A program made the translations under genes and the position numbers. The notes under the pieces were generated by a model, which saw only the letters and a list, made by a program, of their open reading frames with translations, was not told the origin of the DNA and ran no database searches. Shown here piece after piece: positions 59,070 through 64,000 of a DNA stretch of 64,000 bases (position 1 is its first letter; each line of letters starts with the position of its first letter). The DNA comes from Pyrrhosoma nymphula. Taxonomy: Eukaryota > Arthropoda > Insecta > Odonata > Coenagrionidae. Where the stretch lies: contig OY754329.1 of NCBI GenBank assembly GCA_963573305.1, forward strand, positions 133,845,422 through 133,909,421. The letters are read 5' to 3'.

Positions 59070-59216
59070 AGTAGATTGCTAATAAAACTGATGATCTCAG
59101 GCCTGACCTCGTGGAAATTATGGATATCCATGATGAGAAAACCACCATTGTAAATTCCACAAACTAGTGTTTGCGGAATTTACAAAGGTGGTTTTCTCAT
59201 AATAGTAGATTGCTAA
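59070..59216 (-). mobile_element. Penelope-like fold-back insertion
   Basis: AGTAGATTGCTAA at 59070-59082 and 59204-59216 is a perfect 13-bp direct repeat around a 121-bp insert. In the insert, 59133-59164 and 59169-59200 are inverted repeats (two mismatches in 32) with a four-base loop. Read on the minus strand, the part after the loop (TGTGGAATTTACAATGGTGG, then GGTTTTCTCATCATGGATAT) aligns with the tail at 60348-60430 minus strand, and ends CAGGCCTGAGATCATC. The same order, inverted arm then short loop then tail, is seen at 22433-22609, but no hammerhead core is kept here. Confidence 0.65.
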
Positions 59217-60162
59217 GTTTCAATGATCATATTCCTCTTCGAACAATGGTATTCTTCAAAGTATCGGTCGCATCAATCGATGTATCTGACGAATTCATGG
59301 CATATAACTAGTTACTACTCTGTGCCTCCTGATCGTGTGGTAGGAGGTGTTAGTATATACATCATCCATTAACAAAGAAAGGATTAGGGGAAAGGAATTG
59401 GGAGAGGGAAGGGAAGAAAAGTGTGAAACATAGGTGTACAACTTGGAGAATCACGATTTCGTAGATTTTTTGCTATACTAATTAAAAGTATATCGAAAGA
59501 AATTAGTTTTCCCATCACTTATTGAAATTGTCTCTCTCTTTGCTTCGCTTTAGTCTACTCTACTGATTGTGATGTGGGAGTAAAATAATATCCTCCGTAT
59601 GGACCTGAAATAGGATTGCGAATCAAACCCCGCGTTGTAACGACCAAGGCACGGAGGAGCGAACCTTTTTGTTCGTGCTGCGAAAAAGTTGAGGAAAGTC
59701 TTCCGTGTACGGAAAATATGGGACCATCATCCGTCCTCGTAAAAAGCTGTGTGAAATGGCCCCGGGCAGATGAAATATCGGCTATGGTGCGCGCGGTCGC
59801 GAAATCCAGGCACCCAGATGGTGAGGGATACGAGACGCGAGCGGCACACGAACAGTTTAGGGTCCCCCTCCCACAATCCCTGTCCCTTTTTCGCCTCCCC
59901 CTGAGGGTTTATAGTGCCCTGACCAAAAGGAATGGCCACCCTTAACCTTCAAAAGGACCGCCGCCGCAGAAATTTCGTGAGTTTCCCCCCCTGAAGGCTT
60001 GTGTCTCGCAATCGAGAGATTTCTCTTCCTGTTATGTTCTCGAAGTCTAGACAATCGTAAAATGTACACTAATGGTGGATATACCCTCATATAAAAATAC
60101 CTGTTGTTCACACCCTTTACCTAAGGATAGGATTCATGTTGCTTTCCGTCTCTAAAGGTGGC
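59217..60162. other. No recognised gene or element
   Basis: Unassigned. The frame 59616-59945 (109 codons) and its opposite-strand counterparts carry no recognisable domain. Confidence 0.45.
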
Positions 60163-60345
60163 TGAAGCGGTAATAGCGGGCCATTGATTTCACATTTTAA
60201 TAGCTTTTCAATTCAGTCTAAAAAAAATACTTTGGCCACATTTCACTCAAGTACATCTGTTTACACGGTGGAAATCACCAGACATGCAGTTGAGTAAATG
60301 ACGCAAGAATTATATTTTGTAATTTCCCCCTAAATTAAGGCATTG
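60163..60345 (+). repeat. Dispersed repeat F, copy 2
   Basis: Diverged copy of 6990-7172 in the same orientation; see that entry for shared blocks. It abuts the Penelope-like fragment that follows and may be part of the same older insertion. Confidence 0.55.
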
Positions 60346-60347
60346 TT

Positions 60348-60490
60348 ATGGATAAATATAACTGTTTCAGGCTGTATATGGTGGAAGTTGTCGATATTCA
60401 TCATGACTAAAAACACTTGTTAATCTTCCACAGATTTATTTTTTTGGCACTACGCGTTTCACCACACTGTGGCATAATCATGTGCAGGGT
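60348..60490 (-). mobile_element. Penelope-like terminal fragment with degenerate hammerhead-like core
   Basis: On the minus strand the hammerhead-like segment (60446-60487) is followed by AATAAATCTGTGGAAG, a tail whose frame reads VFLVMMNIDNFHHIQP and CCTGAAACAG. The tail aligns with the minus strand of 59083-59203. No flanking direct repeat was found, so the boundaries are uncertain. Confidence 0.55.
60446..60487 (-). ncRNA. Hammerhead-ribozyme-like core, type D (degenerate)
   Basis: Minus strand: GCAC, ATGATTA (two changes from CTGANGA), stem II CCAC/GTGG around AGT, GAAA, CGCG, TA, GTGC. Stem I GCAC/GTGC and the tiny stem III ACG/CGT are kept, but the changes at the first box would be expected to kill activity. 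Confidence 0.4.
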
Positions 60491-61296
60491 TCTTCGGTTT
60501 AGGTCATGCATATATAGGTTTCCTCCAAGGTGTTAGGGAGTGGGGGGTGGAGGGGGAATGCTAAGGGAGAAGCGGAGAGTGTGGGTGTGGGTGAGAGAGT
60601 AAGTGTGGGTGGGAAGAAGGAGAGTGAAGCGGCGGGGGAGGGGGAACTAAAGCTTTGAGTGGACAGAGGTGGAAAGACATAGGAGAAACGGACGCAGGGG
60701 TTGGGACTGGGTGATGATGGAGGCCTCCTTTCCTTTAGAACTCTGGATGGTGAGGGAAAGGAGGGGGGTCAGAGGGTTTTAAATGGCCAGTGCACTGCCC
60801 ACACCAGAGCACTGGAGGAAGGAAGTAGAGTGTGAAAGATTTTGGGACATATGCCAGTAGTCAGTTGGAAAGAAAGTGCAATGATTACAATGATGGGGTG
60901 AGCTCTTACGGCTGGACAAATACAAAAATTAAAGGGAGTCTCTAATAGCCGTAAACAATTGGCACCACTCGTAAGATATCACTAACCTTGCTGTGTTGAT
61001 TTGCCGGGATGGGACTTCCACAGCAGAGAACAACCCCAGCCTCTCCACCAGAATACCCTCCTGTGATAGTTTACGGGAAGAATGCTTCCACGCCAGTGAC
61101 CAACACAGCCGCAATCACACAACCCAGATAGGATCCTTCGTAAGGTTAATGAGACCCTGCTAAAGGTGCGTGGTTATTAACACAACCACACACACGCACA
61201 CTCACAAGCACTCAATCACACACACAAATGGGCCCAACTTCTGGGAGAAACTGCTCCAAAAGATCGCGGTAAAAATCTTGCAGACAAGAACGGACG
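60491..61296. other. Unassigned; purine-rich tract then mixed DNA
   Basis: 60530-60665 is G/A-rich with repeated GGGTGTGG-like words. 60900-61140 has more balanced composition and a 61-codon minus frame without a recognised domain. CA-rich simple sequence lies at about 61180-61227. Confidence 0.45.
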
Positions 61297-61302
61297 AGGG
61301 TG

Positions 61303-61352
61303 AGGGTCGAATACGCGTATTTCGGCTACCAAGTAGCCCTCTTCAGCGATCC
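61303..61352 (-). ncRNA. Hammerhead-ribozyme-like core, type C
   Basis: Minus strand: TCG, CTGAAGA (plus 61340-61346), a perfect six-pair stem II GGCTAC/GTAGCC with loop TTG, GAAA (plus 61320-61323), the palindrome TACGCGTA, TT, CGA. Stem I is TCG/CGA and continues GG/CC after one mismatch. Stem III is loopless. The cleavage triplet would be ATT rather than GTC; NUH allows it but it is poor. No element boundaries found around it. Confidence 0.5.
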
Positions 61353-61802
61353 GAAGAAAAAGCGTCACAACAACGCAAGGTTGAAGTGAGGAAGGGTAAT
61401 GACATCCAAGATGATATGAAAGTAAATGAGGAGGGAGAGGAAATGGAGGACATGACGTCAGCAAAAGCGGGGGAAGGGAGACCGGCGTAAACAAAAGACG
61501 AACTTCTCCTCGCATTCCATGGCACTAAAATTACACTGTGAAAACCTCTCCCTCGAGTCTTGCAATTCTCAAGTGGGTGACTGTTGCATGATTGCCAAAA
61601 TTCTCTACAGATGCTTTCACTAATTTTGACGCTCCCGGCCACTATAGATAATAAAAGATGGAGAAACACTAATGAGCAAGAGTATCCAGCCACAATGATA
61701 AAAAATTCCGCCTGATGTAACGGATTGATGTTAAAGCCTAAGGGGCGGTTTGAAGGTTGCAACAAATTTACCTAAGCTTTGAAAATACCAAAGGAAATGC
61801 TC
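61353..61802. other. No recognised gene or element
   Basis: Open frames on both strands (up to 140 codons on the minus strand, 61343-61765) with no recognisable domain. Confidence 0.4.
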
Positions 61803-61806
61803 TTAA

Positions 61807-62360
61807 AGTAGTTTGAGCGAGATAGTTCCCTCGTCGTAATGGATACCATATTCGAATTTTACATTTTAATTTCAGCGTCTGTAAGAAGTGTGAAGGAAAT
61901 AATGTAACAATAATGGTGCAAGAATATAATTAAAAAAACAAAAATTCTCGGTAATTAAATAAATATATCAACTTAAGCCTCTAACTTGACTCATTCTTTC
62001 ATACCGTATGGCTAAAAAGCGTTCAAAACAGCAGGTTTTTATGCGATTCTGTAAAAATTACTGCGGTGAGTACCAGATTGTTTTTAAAAAAATAGTTGAG
62101 AAAATATACAAACTACACACAGTTTTTTGTCGAAATCTAGGTATTATAAATTCTTAATTTTTTCAGTATTCTCCTCCCTCTGGAGCGCACAGCCGTAGTC
62201 TATCCCACGTAAAACAGCTTGTATTTTCAGGCAAATTGCTCAAAACGTAGTTCGGCAAGGGGTTAATATTTTGATATCATTGGAAAGATGAGAGGTTTTT
62301 CTTTAAAATGAGGTGAATTTTATCAAATTATAGGTGAAGTGATTTTTCGCTCAAACTACC
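61807..62360 (+). mobile_element. TTAA-flanked MITE, copy 2 (complete)
   Basis: 554 bp with terminal inverted repeats AGTAGTTTGAGCGA on the left and TCGCTCAAACTACC on the right, flanked by TTAA on both sides (61803-61806 and 62361-62364). It is the best-preserved copy of the family also seen at 5185-5726, 15516-15961, 17268-17345 and 25940-26220. No coding capacity. Confidence 0.8.
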
Positions 62361-62364
62361 TTAA

Positions 62365-62799
62365 ATTTGTTTTTGTATTAACTTCCGACTTCTCTTAACT
62401 TAGAGTGATATAGCAGCGTTTTTCCTGCGTATTTTTGATCAACCTCATGATCAAAATGATCATGCCGTTTGGCGTGAAGAATCACGTTATTACTTGTAGT
62501 GTTCCTCCTGCAGATATCCATTAAATCCATTTGTCTATAGAACTAAACTTCGCGTCTCTTTGCATCGTCACACGTCTTTGATCATCACACAGCTCGTTTC
62601 ATCTGACTTCCCTCCTCTTGGCGCTTTGAAATATTTATTATGCTTCGAAACATCGAGGAATGTCATCCTAAAAGAGTACGACATTTTTGTCATTTTAATA
62701 GCTACATATTGTAACGATAAGAGAGAATCGCTCTATTTTTTAATTTAGGCAATTTTTAAAATTATAACATTAAATTTGAAGGTATTAATTAGTTAAGTG
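62365..62799. other. No recognised gene or element
   Basis: AT-rich; only a 62-codon frame without domains. Confidence 0.4.
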
Positions 62800-63130
62800 A
62801 TACGTGGGTATGGGAGCGAATGGAGAAAGGCTTATAAAAAGTAACGAAGACAAACGAACATGTAGTATTCGTGGAATAGTAGAGGGATGGGAGGCTCCTG
62901 TAAGAGATCAGGAGTCATAGCAGGTGGAGAGCAAGAAAGTAATTGAAGCTGAGTATATAGTAGGGTGTAATATGGGGGAGAATATAAGGCCAGTGGTAAG
63001 GATGGAAAAGGATAGGCATTTGTAACGATATGATGATAGGTAGCAAGTTTCCCGAACTGAGAGAAAAATAGTGCGAGGAAAGGGAAGTTTGATGATGAAA
63101 TGGCCGAGTGGTAATGGTCCATCAAAACTA
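62800..63130 (+). pseudogene. Probable RTE-like LINE C-terminal fragment
   Basis: In shifting plus-strand frames: VWERMEKG, KVTKTNEHVVFVE, RDGRLL, EIRSHSRWR, then MEKDRHL, KFPELREK and MMKWPSGNGPSKLSDVID. The order W-x-R-M-E, T-K-T-N-E, L-x-E-I-R, R-W follows the RTE C-terminal region. Highly degenerate. Confidence 0.45.
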
Positions 63131-63541
63131 TCAGATGTCATCGATGCGAAGAATTGTTTGTCGCAGCTCCTACTACATTCTCCTCTCAGTCAAAAGATTT
63201 ATTCGTTCATAATGTTTAATTTTAATACCCTCGATAGTTACCTACCTTTTTGTTTTATATCATTGGTCTTCCTCGGAAATTCTTTCTATTTGTTGTTCCT
63301 TTCATTGTAATTTTCAGAACGTTATTATGTATCTGTGTGTCTCCTACAAGTTTGTCCCTTCTACTTCCGCAGTTTTCGTGCAGCTATTATCTTTTCTACC
63401 TGGCTCTTCGTAGGACATCTTCATGGGTAATGCTCTCCATCCATTTTTATCTTCATCATTCTTCAATAAAACTACATTCCCAATGCCTCTCAGCCATGTC
63501 TATTATTTGACACAAAAACAACTGATGTAACTTCAGGGCTT
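63131..63541. other. No recognised gene or element
   Basis: AT-rich, short frames only. Confidence 0.4.
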
Positions 63542-64000
63542 CTGGCAGGGGAGGCTCCAGACGAAAGGCTTTGGGGGGGGGGGGGCACCAGCGGCTCCTG
63601 GGGTATGGAATACCACCCAGGAAAAGGGGGGTTCGTGGGTCTCGTCCCGGAAATTTCCTAACAAACTATGTCCAAAATGGTTGTAAGTGGTTTGGAAGCA
63701 AATGAAGCATTTAAAGAAGAGCAAGTTTTTACTAAATGCATATTTCCCTTTTAGATTACCCACAAGTTTCGACTAATTCCAAAATTATTTTGATTTACAT
63801 TTGCATTTACCTTGCGGTTTTAAAAAGTTTTATTTTACATAAAATTTACTGGATTTTAAAGTAAAATAACCAAAACTTCAATAACAAAAAAACAACAAAA
63901 TAATTTAGCCTTTTAATTTATGGTGCATGTCAAAGTAATACGCCGGGTTTGGGGGGGGCAATTGTCCTCCCTGCCGCCCTCCCCCCCTTGGAGCCGCCAA
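63542..64000. mobile_element. hAT-like non-autonomous element, cut by the window end
   Basis: The left end CTGGCAGGGGAGGCTCCAG and the last bases GGAGCCGCCAA are imperfect inverted repeats. Both are followed inward by G-rich sequence on the plus strand or its complement: a 13-G run (63573-63585) and CCGCCCTCCCCCCC. Termini of the kind CAGTGGCGGCTCCA are common in hAT-type elements. The right end lies beyond the window, so the duplication cannot be checked. Confidence 0.55.

Noticed and set aside
61180..61227. CA-rich repeat as a CRISPR-like or satellite array
   Set aside because: Irregular CACA simple sequence with no repeat-spacer structure.

Overview
The window looks like a piece of arthropod, probably insect, nuclear genome. 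It is AT-biased. No open frame is longer than about 175 codons. Every protein-like match I can name belongs to a transposable element: an RTE-like LINE, a CR1/Jockey-group LINE, a mariner with an N-terminal transposase remnant, a pogo/Tigger-type remnant, a THAP-domain DNA transposon, hAT-type non-autonomous elements and Penelope-like termini. I found no host gene, rRNA, intact tRNA, operon or CRISPR array. The sequence is best read as intergenic or intronic DNA built up from layers of mobile elements. The species assignment is inference only.

Layout. 1-11 kb: mostly unassigned AT-rich DNA with a tRNA-derived SINE-like unit (2.1 kb), one copy of a TTAA-flanked MITE (5.2-5.7 kb), half of a dispersed repeat (7.0 kb) and a four-times repeated 13-mer (8.85-9.24 kb). 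11-12 kb: a short element with a hammerhead-like core inside 13-bp direct repeats. 15.5-18 kb: more MITE copies, a 578-bp hAT-type element with 7/8 matching target-site duplications, and a dead mariner 5' end. 19.9-22.6 kb: two Penelope-like (PLE) fold-back insertions with hammerhead-like cores, on either side of a 5'-truncated LINE. 23.5-28 kb: LINE debris, a diverged repeat shared with 39.5 kb, and two SINE-like units. 28-37 kb: mostly unassigned, except an 812-bp pogo/Tigger-type element at 32 kb. 37-44 kb: RTE C-terminal fragments, one split by a hAT-type insertion. 45.2-47.6 kb: a 1198-bp direct duplication with no difference seen. 51.7-55.4 kb: RTE fragments on both strands, one split by a 1356-bp DNA transposon with a THAP-domain exon. 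59-61.4 kb: further PLE-like termini. 61.8-64 kb: a second complete TTAA MITE, another RTE remnant, and a hAT-like element that runs off the end.

The observation most worth following is a set of small insertions, four of them inside 12-13-bp direct repeats, most of which carry a hammerhead-ribozyme-like core (CTGAAGA, stem II, GAAA, a tiny loopless palindromic stem III, then TC or similar). This is the architecture known from Penelope-like retroelements. Three of the insertions also have a fold-back arm at the 5' side, as if the growing cDNA had snapped back on itself.
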